A stretch of 64,000 bases of DNA from Candidatus Saccharimonadota bacterium (GTDB taxonomy: Bacteria; Patescibacteriota; Saccharimonadia; Saccharimonadales; Saccharimonadaceae): contig JAUCSD010000001.1 of NCBI GenBank assembly GCA_030445245.1, positions 434,001 through 498,000 on the forward strand. Direction: 5' to 3'. Below are positions 47,311 to 55,230 of this stretch, piece after piece (positions within the stretch are counted from its first letter, which is position 1; every line of letters begins with the position of its first letter). The notes beneath the pieces were generated by a model. The model saw only the letters and a list, made by a program, of their open reading frames with translations, had not been told where the DNA came from and made no database searches. The position numbers were made by a program, and so were the translations under genes.

Positions 47311-48849
47311 ATGAACAAGCGTGAATTGCTACATCGGGCGGCCCCGCATTACAGCGAGAACCAACAGCTCGAGCTTGCTCATGCGATTGACTTTGCCACG
47401 AGCGCCCATGAAGGACAGAAACGCCGCAGTGGCGAACCCTACATTATTCACCCGCTGGCGGTCGCCGATACCCTGGTGGAGTGGGGTATGGACATCGATA
47501 CGGTGATCGCTGGTATTCTCCACGACACGGTCGAAGATACCGACGCCACCCTCGAAACGATCGAGAATTTATTCGGTCGCGACGTCGCTTTTCTCGTTGA
47601 TGGTGTTACGAAAGTATCGCAGGCTCGAGCAGGTATGCGTAACCTTGAAAGTTATCTCCCTCAGACCAAAGATAATCTGTCCAAGCTCCTGATTGCAGTG
47701 GGCCAGGATGTCCGAGTCATTATCATTAAGTTAGCGGACCGGTTGCATAACTTGTCGACCCTGCAGCATATGAACCGCGAAAAACAGCTTAAAATTGCCC
47801 GTGAGAGTCTTGAGGTTTTTGCCCCTATGGCCGACAAACTCGGTATGGGACGAGTCCGCATGCAGATCGAAGAGCTTGCGTTCTCCTACATTGATCCGAC
47901 TGAGTTTAAACGGCTCGAAAACATGATGAAGAAACGACTCGGAAAAAGCACCCGCAAGCTCGGTGCTGTTCGTCAGGACGTTGAGCGTGAACTAAAAAAA
48001 CAAAACATTGAAGCCGAAGTAAACGGCCGCGTTAAGAGCATCTACAGTTTGTACAAGAAATTGAAGAAGGTCGATGGCAATATCGATGACATCTACGATC
48101 TGATGGCACTTCGCATCATCGTTAAGGATAAGGAAGAATGCTACAAGGTGCTTGGCATTCTCCATTCGATGTACCAACCAATGATCTCACGTATCAAAGA
48201 CTACATTGGCATTCCTAAACCAAACGGCTACCAAAGCCTTCACACGACCGTTATCACACCAAGCAAACAGATCGTTGAATTCCAAATTCGTACCCGTGAT
48301 ATGCACGAGTATGCCGAACGCGGACTTGCTGCTGGCTTTCACTATCACGAACAAAAGGATACGAAGAACTACATTCGCGGACGGAGCACGGCAGCGAGCC
48401 TCCCAACACAGTTGCAATGGATTACTCAGTTGCAAGAAATCGCCGCACGCCTTGGTTCGGGTGATGATATTTCCCAAGATGAATTAAATATCGACCTATT
48501 CGGCAACCGTATCTTCGTCTACTCGCCAAAAGGTGACATCTATAACCTACCCGAAGGAGCCCTACCCCTCGACTTTGCGTTCATGGTCCATAGCGATATC
48601 GGTCGACACGCCTATAGCTTTCGGGTGAACGGCAATATCCATTCGTTTGATAAGCCACTGCAAAATGGTGACGTGGTTGAAGTTGTGACTCGTAAACTAT
48701 CTATGCCAAAACAGGCTTGGCTTGATCTCGTCAAGACGGGACATGCCCGCGAGAAACTACGCTCCCAATTGAAAAAGATGGAACTGATCGAGACGCTCAC
48801 TGGCGCCGCCAACATCATTCGACAGAAAACGCTTCGTCGAAAAAAATAA
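47311..48849 (+). CDS. RelA/SpoT-homologue (ppGpp synthetase/hydrolase), short form
   Basis: A 512-residue Rsh. HD hydrolase domain: SGEPYIIHPLAVADTLVEWG and HDTVEDTDAT (H71, D72). Synthetase domain: GRVKSIYSLYKKLKK, YDLMALRIIV, KDYIGIPKPNGYQSLHTTV. TGS domain: IFVYSPKGDIYNLPEGALPLDFAF. The protein ends about 60 residues later, lacking the ZBD and ACT domains of full-length RelA/SpoT. The residues for both activities look intact, so it should make and degrade ppGpp. Start at 47311; TATACT ends 9 nt upstream with no Shine-Dalgarno. Confidence 0.95.
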   Translation: MNKRELLHRAAPHYSENQQLELAHAIDFATSAHEGQKRRSGEPYIIHPLAVADTLVEWGMDIDTVIAGILHDTVEDTDATLETIENLFGRDVAFLVDGVTKVSQARAGMRNLESYLPQTKDNLSKLLIAVGQDVRVIIIKLADRLHNLSTLQHMNREKQLKIARESLEVFAPMADKLGMGRVRMQIEELAFSYIDPTEFKRLENMMKKRLGKSTRKLGAVRQDVERELKKQNIEAEVNGRVKSIYSLYKKLKKVDGNIDDIYDLMALRIIVKDKEECYKVLGILHSMYQPMISRIKDYIGIPKPNGYQSLHTTVITPSKQIVEFQIRTRDMHEYAERGLAAGFHYHEQKDTKNYIRGRSTAASLPTQLQWITQLQEIAARLGSGDDISQDELNIDLFGNRIFVYSPKGDIYNLPEGALPLDFAFMVHSDIGRHAYSFRVNGNIHSFDKPLQNGDVVEVVTRKLSMPKQAWLDLVKTGHAREKLRSQLKKMELIETLTGAANIIRQKTLRRKK

Positions 48850-48888
48850 CCCGTCTTCTTTTTAGGGAAACGGGTTATTTTTATATAT
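48845..48888. terminator. Terminator between rsh and ppa
   Basis: AATAACCCGT / ACGGGTTATT, 10-bp stem, 15-nt loop, T-tract on the plus strand. Shared by the convergent genes. Confidence 0.8.
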
Positions 48889-48901
48889 TTATGCTATGTA
48901 T

Positions 48902-49432
48902 TTATTTCTGGTTCCAGCGTTCAATTGATTCGTGAATGACTTGCTTTGCTTCGTCAATATCACCCCAGCTCTTCACGATAGTCGTACCAGGCTTTTTAAG
49001 ATCCTTATAGTGATTAAAGTGGAATTCGATCTGCTGAATAAGTCTTTCAGGCACGTCGGCAAGTGTCGTGACAGCATTACCATTATTGCGGTCGTCTGCA
49101 GGTACGACGACTACCTTATCATCAACTTCACCGTCATCTTCGAACTTCATAACACCAATCACACGGGCTTCGAGGAAGATGCCCGTTGGAAGTGGTTCGC
49201 TCGTAATAATAAGTACGTCGAGTTCGTCGCCATCCTCATCAAGTGTCTGAGGAATGAAGCCGTAGTTGGTAGGCTTTGCAAAAATCGCTGGTTCAACTCG
49301 GTCGAGTTGCATAACCGCAAGTTCACGATTCCATTCAACTTTATGTGCACTGCCAGTTGGAATTTCCACGACAACATTGATGATACCACCGTCTACGTCA
49401 CCAGGAGTTAATATTTTATTGAAATCAGCCAT
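48902..49432 (-). CDS. ppa: Inorganic pyrophosphatase, family I
   Basis: A 176-residue soluble PPase: VVVEIPTGSAHKVEWN, PTNYGFIPQTLDEDGDELDVLII (the D-G-D-E-L-D-V-L metal site), MKFEDDGEVDDKVVVVPADD, and a C-terminal FFNHYKDL-like segment. GGAGG lies 7 nt before the ATG. It hydrolyses PPi and pulls biosynthetic reactions. Faces rsh across a shared terminator. Confidence 0.96.
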   Translation of the reverse strand: MADFNKILTPGDVDGGIINVVVEIPTGSAHKVEWNRELAVMQLDRVEPAIFAKPTNYGFIPQTLDEDGDELDVLIITSEPLPTGIFLEARVIGVMKFEDDGEVDDKVVVVPADDRNNGNAVTTLADVPERLIQQIEFHFNHYKDLKKPGTTIVKSWGDIDEAKQVIHESIERWNQK

Positions 49433-49460
49433 GTAAGCCTCCGTTATTTGTCTAGTATCT

Positions 49461-49482
49461 ATTGTAACAAATTTGTTATAAT
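49461..49482. promoter_or_regulatory. Palindromic divergent promoter for ppa and GDPD genes
   Basis: A 22-nt palindrome with one mismatch per arm, core TAACAAATTTGTTA. Outward TACAAT (toward ppa) and TATAAT (toward GDPD) form its two ends. Same architecture as 4058-4072. Confidence 0.6.
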
Positions 49483-49492
49483 GAGAACAATT

Positions 49493-50188
49493 ATGTTAGT
49501 TATTGGACACCGAGGGGCTGCCGGGCTTGCAGCCGAAAATAGCCTGGCAGCTCTTCGAGCTGGTATGGATGCAGGCGCTGATATGCTCGAATTCGATATT
49601 CGTCTTACTAAAGATAAGATCCCTGTACTCACGCATGACTTTCATACGCTTCGCACGCACCATGACACCTCGATTATCTCGCGCCATACGCTTGATGAAC
49701 TCCAAACGCGAACAGAGCCTCAACCTATCGTACCGCTCACTGACGTCCTTGATGAGTTCTTCGGTAAGATACTCCTCAACATCGAGCTAAAGGGGCGTGG
49801 TACTGCAACTGCTACGGTTGAGCTTGTCAAGAAAAGATACATAAAGAAGCCAAGCGACTGGGATTATATACTTTTCTCATCATTTCGAGGCAGCGAGCTT
49901 ACCATCATCCGAAAAGCAAGCAGCAAGGCAAATCTTTCGCTACTCCATACAGAAAACCCCTTCATGTTCGTCGCCTACCACCGCCCATTGCGACTAACTG
50001 CAGTTGGCTTCCATCGATTGTACGTAAACCGTTTTGCACTTGAGATTGCTCGTCGGGCTGGAATATTTACCTACGCCTATACGGTAAATCGTCCACGAAG
50101 CGCGGCAATCCTTGCAGACAAAGGAATCGATGGAATCGTGACCGACCATCCTGATTACATTCTCAGCGAAATAAAAAAGAAGGCATAA
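49493..50188 (+). CDS. Glycerophosphodiester phosphodiesterase
   Basis: A 231-residue GDPD TIM barrel: GHRGAAGLAAENSLAALRAGMDAGADMLEFDIRLTKDKIPVLTHD holds the catalytic His pair and metal residues (HR, E, D, H). It releases glycerol-3-phosphate or acts on lysophospholipid-like diesters; cytoplasmic, as no signal is visible. ATG at 49493, with TATAAT 10 nt upstream, is chosen because the fold begins there; ATG at 49481 is an alternative. Confidence 0.92.
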   Translation: MLVIGHRGAAGLAAENSLAALRAGMDAGADMLEFDIRLTKDKIPVLTHDFHTLRTHHDTSIISRHTLDELQTRTEPQPIVPLTDVLDEFFGKILLNIELKGRGTATATVELVKKRYIKKPSDWDYILFSSFRGSELTIIRKASSKANLSLLHTENPFMFVAYHRPLRLTAVGFHRLYVNRFALEIARRAGIFTYAYTVNRPRSAAILADKGIDGIVTDHPDYILSEIKKKA

Positions 50189-50202
50189 CGCCTTCTTTTT
50201 CT
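50174..50202. terminator. Terminator at the end of the GDPD gene
   Basis: AAAAAGAAGGC / GCCTTCTTTTT, 11-bp stem; the left arm overlaps the last codons of the gene. Shared with convergent trxB. Confidence 0.85.
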
Positions 50203-50214
50203 CTTCTCAGTTTA

Positions 50215-51156
50215 TTAAACAGCAAGCTTTTGTTTATCAAGATATTCGCGAATAGACAGGGCTGCGGAAGCTCCTTCACCAACGGCGCTGGCAATTTGCA
50301 TTGTTGCACCGCTTCGTACGTCACCTGAGGCAAAGATACCAGGAATATTTGTTGCTAGGTGGAGATCAGTCTTAATAAGACCATACTCATCAAGTTCAAC
50401 ACCACTTCCTTCAAGAAACTGTGTGTTTGGCTTGAGGCCAACGAAGATGAAGACACCATCAGTAGCAAATGAAACCGACGCGCCTTCTTTAGTCGCCTTT
50501 ACTTCAGTTACCTTTTTATCAACAGCAACGATCTCGTCAGTTGTTGTCTGCAGATGAACTGTAATCTTACCGTCATCAACATACTTTTGGAGTTCATGCT
50601 GAAGCACCTCGCTCGCCTTAATCGTGCTACGAACCAAGAGGTCGATGTGCGTCGTAAAGCGGGTAAGGAAAATAGCTTCTTGAACGGCTGAGTTACCGCC
50701 ACCGACCACCACGAGTCGCTTCTCGCGGTAAAAGGCGCCGTCGCAAGTTGCGCAGTAGTGCACGCCACGACCATAGTATTCAACTTCACCAGGCACGCCC
50801 AGCTTGTTGTAGTCACTTCCGGTTGCAATGAGGACCGTCTTTGCTTCTACTTCAACGTCATCAACAACGACTATCTTCGTGTCGCCGTTATCACGGAGAC
50901 TCGAGACGTCCCCAAAGTCAATATGCGCTCCAAATCGTTCAGCTTGTTTCTGAAGCTGATCCGCAAGAGTTAGTCCGGCAATGCCATCGGCAAAACCGGG
51001 ATAATTATCTATCTGATCAGTAATGGCCGCAAGGCCGCCGATCACACCCTTTTCATAGAGTACCGTGTCGATATCTTCGCGAGTCGTATACACAGCTGCG
51101 GCGAGGGCGCTTGGACCAGCGCCAATCATGACGACATCTCTTACAACTTTATCCAT
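50215..51156 (-). CDS. trxB: Thioredoxin reductase
   Basis: A 313-residue FAD/NADPH enzyme. FAD motif GAGPSALAAAVYTTRE, redox-active CATCDGAFY, NADPH motif VVGGGNSAVQEA and second FAD motif GIFASGDVRSGATMQIASAVGEG. AAAGGA lies 5 nt before the ATG. It keeps thioredoxin reduced. Confidence 0.96.
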   Translation of the reverse strand: MDKVVRDVVMIGAGPSALAAAVYTTREDIDTVLYEKGVIGGLAAITDQIDNYPGFADGIAGLTLADQLQKQAERFGAHIDFGDVSSLRDNGDTKIVVVDDVEVEAKTVLIATGSDYNKLGVPGEVEYYGRGVHYCATCDGAFYREKRLVVVGGGNSAVQEAIFLTRFTTHIDLLVRSTIKASEVLQHELQKYVDDGKITVHLQTTTDEIVAVDKKVTEVKATKEGASVSFATDGVFIFVGLKPNTQFLEGSGVELDEYGLIKTDLHLATNIPGIFASGDVRSGATMQIASAVGEGASAALSIREYLDKQKLAV

Positions 51157-51201
51157 ATGATCCTTTTATTAGTTACTGTACTTAGTATAGCAAGTATCGA
51201 T

Positions 51202-51783
51202 TTATTTTGTGGCAATAATCATCACGATGAACTTGATTGGAGTGTTAGCAGGAATGTCACTACCGCTTCCCTTTTCACCGTAGGCAAGATCTGACGGAAT
51301 CGTAATCTCACGTATACCGCCAACTTTCATACCCACAACACCTTGGTTCCAACCTTCAATAAGGCTCGTCTGGCTCGTGTCGATTGGTGCTTTAAGCTTA
51401 TCCCCGTCGAATGAGCTATCGAATGACTTGCCGCGTGGGTTCCAGCCGATATAATATGCCTGGTATTTCGTATCTGCCGCAATGTCCGCACCATCGCCCT
51501 GCTTAAGGTCGTTAGTCGTAACTTTGTCACCCACTGCGTCTTTATCAAACGTTGCGGCTGAATCCTTGTACGCACCAAACGTTGGATAGTACTGCGCTGA
51601 AAGCTTCGTTGCTTCTTCAGCTACCTGTTTTTGGTAATCGGCAAGTGCCTTGTTTTGCGCTGCCTGATCATTTTGGTTATTTTGATTCGCTAAAATCATC
51701 ACAACAAAAGAACCGATTGTTCCAATCAGCATTACAACTGCAATAATCCAAATACCGATACGCTGACTTTTCGGTGTCGCCAT
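51202..51783 (-). CDS. Membrane-anchored FKBP-type peptidyl-prolyl isomerase
   Basis: A 193-residue protein. N-terminal anchor (GIWIIAVVMLIGTIGSFVVMIL, residues 9-30), a Gln/Asn/Lys linker, and an FKBP domain with YIGWNPRGKSFDSSFDGDK, LIEGWNQGVVGMKVGGIREITIPSDLAYGEKG and IKFIVMII. The domain faces the outside and may help fold exported proteins. Some FK506-pocket residues (D, W) are kept. Confidence 0.92.
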   Translation of the reverse strand: MATPKSQRIGIWIIAVVMLIGTIGSFVVMILANQNNQNDQAAQNKALADYQKQVAEEATKLSAQYYPTFGAYKDSAATFDKDAVGDKVTTNDLKQGDGADIAADTKYQAYYIGWNPRGKSFDSSFDGDKLKAPIDTSQTSLIEGWNQGVVGMKVGGIREITIPSDLAYGEKGSGSDIPANTPIKFIVMIIATK

Positions 51784-51850
51784 AATTTATTCTCTTTCCC
51801 TCACTAATTTACTTGTTCTAGTATACCAAATCTATGGGGTAATATTGAAA

Positions 51851-53035
51851 TTACTTTTCTGTTTCGTCGAGGATGAGATAATCTTCGTCATCGACAAGTG
51901 ATGCACGCCATACTCCAAGCGCCTGCCCAAGCGGCAACATGTCTGAATAGCCTATAAAGTCAGCTGCTCGACGAAGAACCGACGCGGACCAGCCCGATAG
52001 CCGTAAGCCATGCCATTCAAACACAGCCCAGCCTTCACCTACTGGTACAACCACTGGCGGCATGACTGCCTTGTATTTCTTAGGCGTCTCGCCGGCAGAT
52101 TTACGCTTCAGGTTGCCAGCGACAAAGAGCGCATCGTGTAAAGCCGTCTGAGCAAGACCGGTAAACGTTGTTGCGGCGTTATCACCGATAACGTAAATGC
52201 CATCTTTTGTTTGCATATATTCATTCACTTCAACACGGCCGTTTTTAGCAAATGTAAAGTGTTCTGCGTTTTCTTTATAGAACGGGTTGTTTGCAACACC
52301 TGACGTCCAGATGATCGTTTGACTTTTAATTGGCCGACCACTTACCATGATCGTATCTGCCGTAGCTGACTCAACTGCCTTACCGGTTTGGATATGAACA
52401 CCAAGCTTCTTAAGACGGTTAGCGACACGGTCGCTCGATCGCTTGCTCATGCGGGGCAATACTCGTGGTGCTGCCTCAATAAGGTTAATGTGGATTTTCG
52501 GATTCTTAATACCGTGATATGTACATAGCTTATGAAGATATGCTCCCAATGCCGAAGAAAGCTCAACACCCGTTGGACCAGCACCAACAATAACGTAGTG
52601 CTTATCGATTGTGTGGTTTTCAACGATATCCGTGCGTAGGTGATGCTTAAGACGCTTGATTTCCTCGGCTGATTTGATGCCGTACGAGAATGTGTCGAGT
52701 CCTTCAATGCCAAAGTAGGTCGTTACCGTTCCAAGAGCAAGGATACATTTGTCGTATTTATACGTCTCCGTCTTGCCAACAAGCGTTTTCGCATGAGGAT
52801 TAATCTTCGTGATTGTATCGATCTTTATTGTTACATTCTTTTTGCCGGTAAATATCTTACTCAGTGGAACCCAAAATTCAAGGTGACTCTTTTCAGTTAC
52901 CGCACCGTAGAGCGCTGGGTAATACTGAAAGTTTGGCTTATTGGTAATGAGCGTAATGTGGTTCGTAGCCTCTTTTGCAAGTTCGAGCGCTGCTTTTACG
53001 CCGCCGAATCCGCCGCCGACAATAGTAATATTCAT
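51851..53035 (-). CDS. ndh: Type II NADH:quinone oxidoreductase
   Basis: A 394-residue flavoprotein. FAD motif VGGGFGGVKAALEL, NAD motif VIVGAGPTGVELSSALG, second FAD motif GIYVIGDNAATT, and a C-terminal amphipathic region (GWSASVLRRAADFIGYSD) that can bind the membrane. It passes electrons from NADH to quinone without pumping protons. It lies just downstream of the cyo genes on the same strand and would feed the bo3 oxidase. Confidence 0.93.
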   Translation of the reverse strand: MNITIVGGGFGGVKAALELAKEATNHITLITNKPNFQYYPALYGAVTEKSHLEFWVPLSKIFTGKKNVTIKIDTITKINPHAKTLVGKTETYKYDKCILALGTVTTYFGIEGLDTFSYGIKSAEEIKRLKHHLRTDIVENHTIDKHYVIVGAGPTGVELSSALGAYLHKLCTYHGIKNPKIHINLIEAAPRVLPRMSKRSSDRVANRLKKLGVHIQTGKAVESATADTIMVSGRPIKSQTIIWTSGVANNPFYKENAEHFTFAKNGRVEVNEYMQTKDGIYVIGDNAATTFTGLAQTALHDALFVAGNLKRKSAGETPKKYKAVMPPVVVPVGEGWAVFEWHGLRLSGWSASVLRRAADFIGYSDMLPLGQALGVWRASLVDDEDYLILDETEK

Positions 53036-53050
53036 GGAAAAAGTCCTATT

Positions 53051-53341
53051 TTAATTTAATTCAGTATGCACATCTACGGACACCATTTGCATGCGAGCCA
53101 ATTTAGCGCGCGCTGCGACGATGCCGATAGAGACAACGCCCAGATACATGAGACCCGATGTACACGCCTCTACCATGTGCGCAGGGGCCATGGCAACGAG
53201 GTAAAAACCAGTAGCGAACGTGAGGCCGATAGCCACATATGCTGCACGCAGATGAGCCGCAGATGGTCGGAAGTACGCGTATGTCGTTAGAGCAATTCCT
53301 GAAAGCGCAATAATGATATGGGTAATTAATGTTAGATTCAT
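53051..53341 (-). CDS. Small three-span membrane protein next to cyoE
   Basis: A 96-residue protein with three hydrophobic segments (LITHIIIALSGIALTTYAYF, AAYVAIGLTFATGFYLVAM, GLMYLGVVSIGIVAAR). ATG at 53341 is chosen because TATAAT lies 7 nt upstream; the longer frame enters cyoE. Placed between cyoE and ndh, so perhaps linked to the respiratory chain. No family recognised. Confidence 0.7.
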   Translation of the reverse strand: MNLTLITHIIIALSGIALTTYAYFRPSAAHLRAAYVAIGLTFATGFYLVAMAPAHMVEACTSGLMYLGVVSIGIVAARAKLARMQMVSVDVHTELN

Positions 53342-53358
53342 ATTTAGGATTATATCAC

Positions 53359-54222
53359 TTATGGTAACCAGGCGTCTATTGAAATGATGGCGCAAAATGC
53401 CAAGAGAATAATCAGTGAAAAACGAAACATCTTTCGCGCCCAAGCATCACCGCTCTCACGTCTTAGACCGATGAATCCTAGCCAGAGCCAGTAGACTCCG
53501 AGTATGGTCATGGCAACAAAGTAGGTGATGCCGGTTATACCAAATACTGTCAGCAGTAATGTACTAACGACAAACAAGAGCGTATAGATAAAGATCTGTA
53601 CTTTCGTCTGCGGGATGCCTTTTACAACTGAGATGACGGGGACGCCGGCCGCTTTGTATTCCTTTTGGCGATAGACGGCGATCGAATAGAACTCTGGCAT
53701 TTGCCAAAAAAAGAGAATAAGAAATACGAGTAACGCGCCGATATCAAGTGTTCCCGTAACGGCGACGTATCCCGCTAAAATAGGGGCTGCACCAGAGACA
53801 CTTCCAACGAGCGTTCCATGCATCGACAAACGCTTAGATAGCGCACCGTACAGCCAAACGTAGACGACAAATCCCCCAACACCGATCCAGACAACCAGCA
53901 TGTTCGTCCACGCAATAAGAATGGCGAGGCCAACAATGCCGAGTATGATTGAAAATATGACGGCATGACTTCCAGGAATTTCCTTCTGGACAAGTGCCCG
54001 CTTTTTCGTTCGTTCCATTTTCTGATCAATATCCTGATCGAGGTAATTATTCAGCACGCAGGCTGAGGCAATGATAAGGGTTGTGCCAATACAAAGTGCA
54101 AGGAATAGCCAGAGGTTAACATGTCCGCCGCTGGCAAGGAGGAATCCGGCAGCAGCCGTCAGCGCGTTGCCATAGAGAACGCCCGGCTTTGTTAGTGAGT
54201 AATAGGTTTTAATTGTAGCCAT
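53359..54222 (-). CDS. cyoE: Protoheme IX farnesyltransferase (heme O synthase)
   Basis: A 287-residue polyprenyltransferase with about nine spans. KPGVLYGNALTAAAGF, the metal-binding NNYLDQDIDQKMERTKKRAL and the second acidic region near FWQMPEFYSIAVYRQKEYKAAGVPV define the UbiA/CtaB family. It makes heme O for the oxidase. The ATG follows the cyoD end by 11 nt with no strong ribosome site. Confidence 0.95.
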   Translation of the reverse strand: MATIKTYYSLTKPGVLYGNALTAAAGFLLASGGHVNLWLFLALCIGTTLIIASACVLNNYLDQDIDQKMERTKKRALVQKEIPGSHAVIFSIILGIVGLAILIAWTNMLVVWIGVGGFVVYVWLYGALSKRLSMHGTLVGSVSGAAPILAGYVAVTGTLDIGALLVFLILFFWQMPEFYSIAVYRQKEYKAAGVPVISVVKGIPQTKVQIFIYTLLFVVSTLLLTVFGITGITYFVAMTILGVYWLWLGFIGLRRESGDAWARKMFRFSLIILLAFCAIISIDAWLP

Positions 54223-54233
54223 TATAGGTAATG

Positions 54234-54632
54234 TTAAAAGCCTCTCATACTTTGGTCGAGCATAAATTTATTCATTTCTTCAGGGCTCATCATCATGTTG
54301 TAGTTGAGGTTACTCATAATCCATAGTGACCCTCCGACGAAGATTACCAGCACGAGCAACATAAAGTAAAACGACGCCACGTTCCAGCGAGAATTCTTAT
54401 CCCGTCCAAGGTGCAGGAAGAAGACAAGTTGCACGAGTAGTTGCACAGCGGCAAGTCCAAGAAGCGTTGCAAGCAAGGTGAAGCCGGTAGCCAAATGATT
54501 CACGACGATAACGTACGCAAGCAGCGTCAACGTGACGGCGAGAACGAATCCAATGACATATGACCAAATACCAGAGTGTGCGACCTTGGTCTTTGGTTGT
54601 GTTGAATGATGTTGGTTAGTCATACTACGCAA
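54234..54632 (-). CDS. cyoD: Cytochrome bo3-type oxidase subunit IV
   Basis: A 132-residue protein with three spans (IWSYVIGFVLAVTLTLLAYVIVV, GFTLLATLLGLAAVQLLVQLVFFLHLG, FYFMLLVLVIFVGGSLWIM). The VQLVFFLHLG motif and size match CyoD/CtaF assembly subunits. Overlaps cyoC by 8 nt. Confidence 0.92.
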   Translation of the reverse strand: MRSMTNQHHSTQPKTKVAHSGIWSYVIGFVLAVTLTLLAYVIVVNHLATGFTLLATLLGLAAVQLLVQLVFFLHLGRDKNSRWNVASFYFMLLVLVIFVGGSLWIMSNLNYNMMMSPEEMNKFMLDQSMRGF

Positions 54633-55230
54633 CTCCTATGAGATAGACGATTGTAAAAATAAATATCCAGACAACATCCAAGAAGTGCCAGAAGAGGCTA
54701 AATAGAATCAGTCGCCGGGTTACGCCTGGTGTAAAGCCACGCTTATAAAGTTGCCAGCTCATGACACCGATCCAAAGCAGGCCGACAGCAATGTGAAGTC
54801 CGTGCGTCCCGACAAGCGTGAAGAATGCCGAAAGGAATCCACTCGCCCACCAGCCATGGCCTTCGCTTGCCAGTTTAGAAAACTCACTGAGCTCTAGGCC
54901 GAGGAACGTGGCACCGAGCAGGAACGTCGCACCGAGAAGTATCAATGTGAGCTGCTTACGACCAGCGTGTGCCGCGAGGATCGCCATACCACAGACAAAG
55001 GTACTCACGAGAAGCACCATCGTCTCAAGCAAGACGAACGGCATATTGAATAGATCGTGGCTCGTGGCCCCTCCGAAGGTACTAGTGTGAAGGACGATGT
55101 AGGTTGCAAACAATGCGCCAAACAGCACACAGTCGGTCATAAGGTAAATCCAGAAACCAAGTGATTTTGTATCTAACTGCTCTTTGATTTCAGCTTCTGT
55201 TTCGACAGCTGGGGCTAGATGATGACTCAT
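54625..55230 (-). CDS. cyoC: Cytochrome bo3-type oxidase subunit III
   Basis: A 201-residue five-span subunit III: FWIYLMTDCVLFGALFATY, FVLLETMVLLVSTFVCGMA, GTHGLHIAVGLLWIGVM and FWHFLDVVWIFIFTIVYLIG, the CyoC pattern. Overlaps cyoB by 4 nt. Confidence 0.95.
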   Translation of the reverse strand: MSHHLAPAVETEAEIKEQLDTKSLGFWIYLMTDCVLFGALFATYIVLHTSTFGGATSHDLFNMPFVLLETMVLLVSTFVCGMAILAAHAGRKQLTLILLGATFLLGATFLGLELSEFSKLASEGHGWWASGFLSAFFTLVGTHGLHIAVGLLWIGVMSWQLYKRGFTPGVTRRLILFSLFWHFLDVVWIFIFTIVYLIGVA

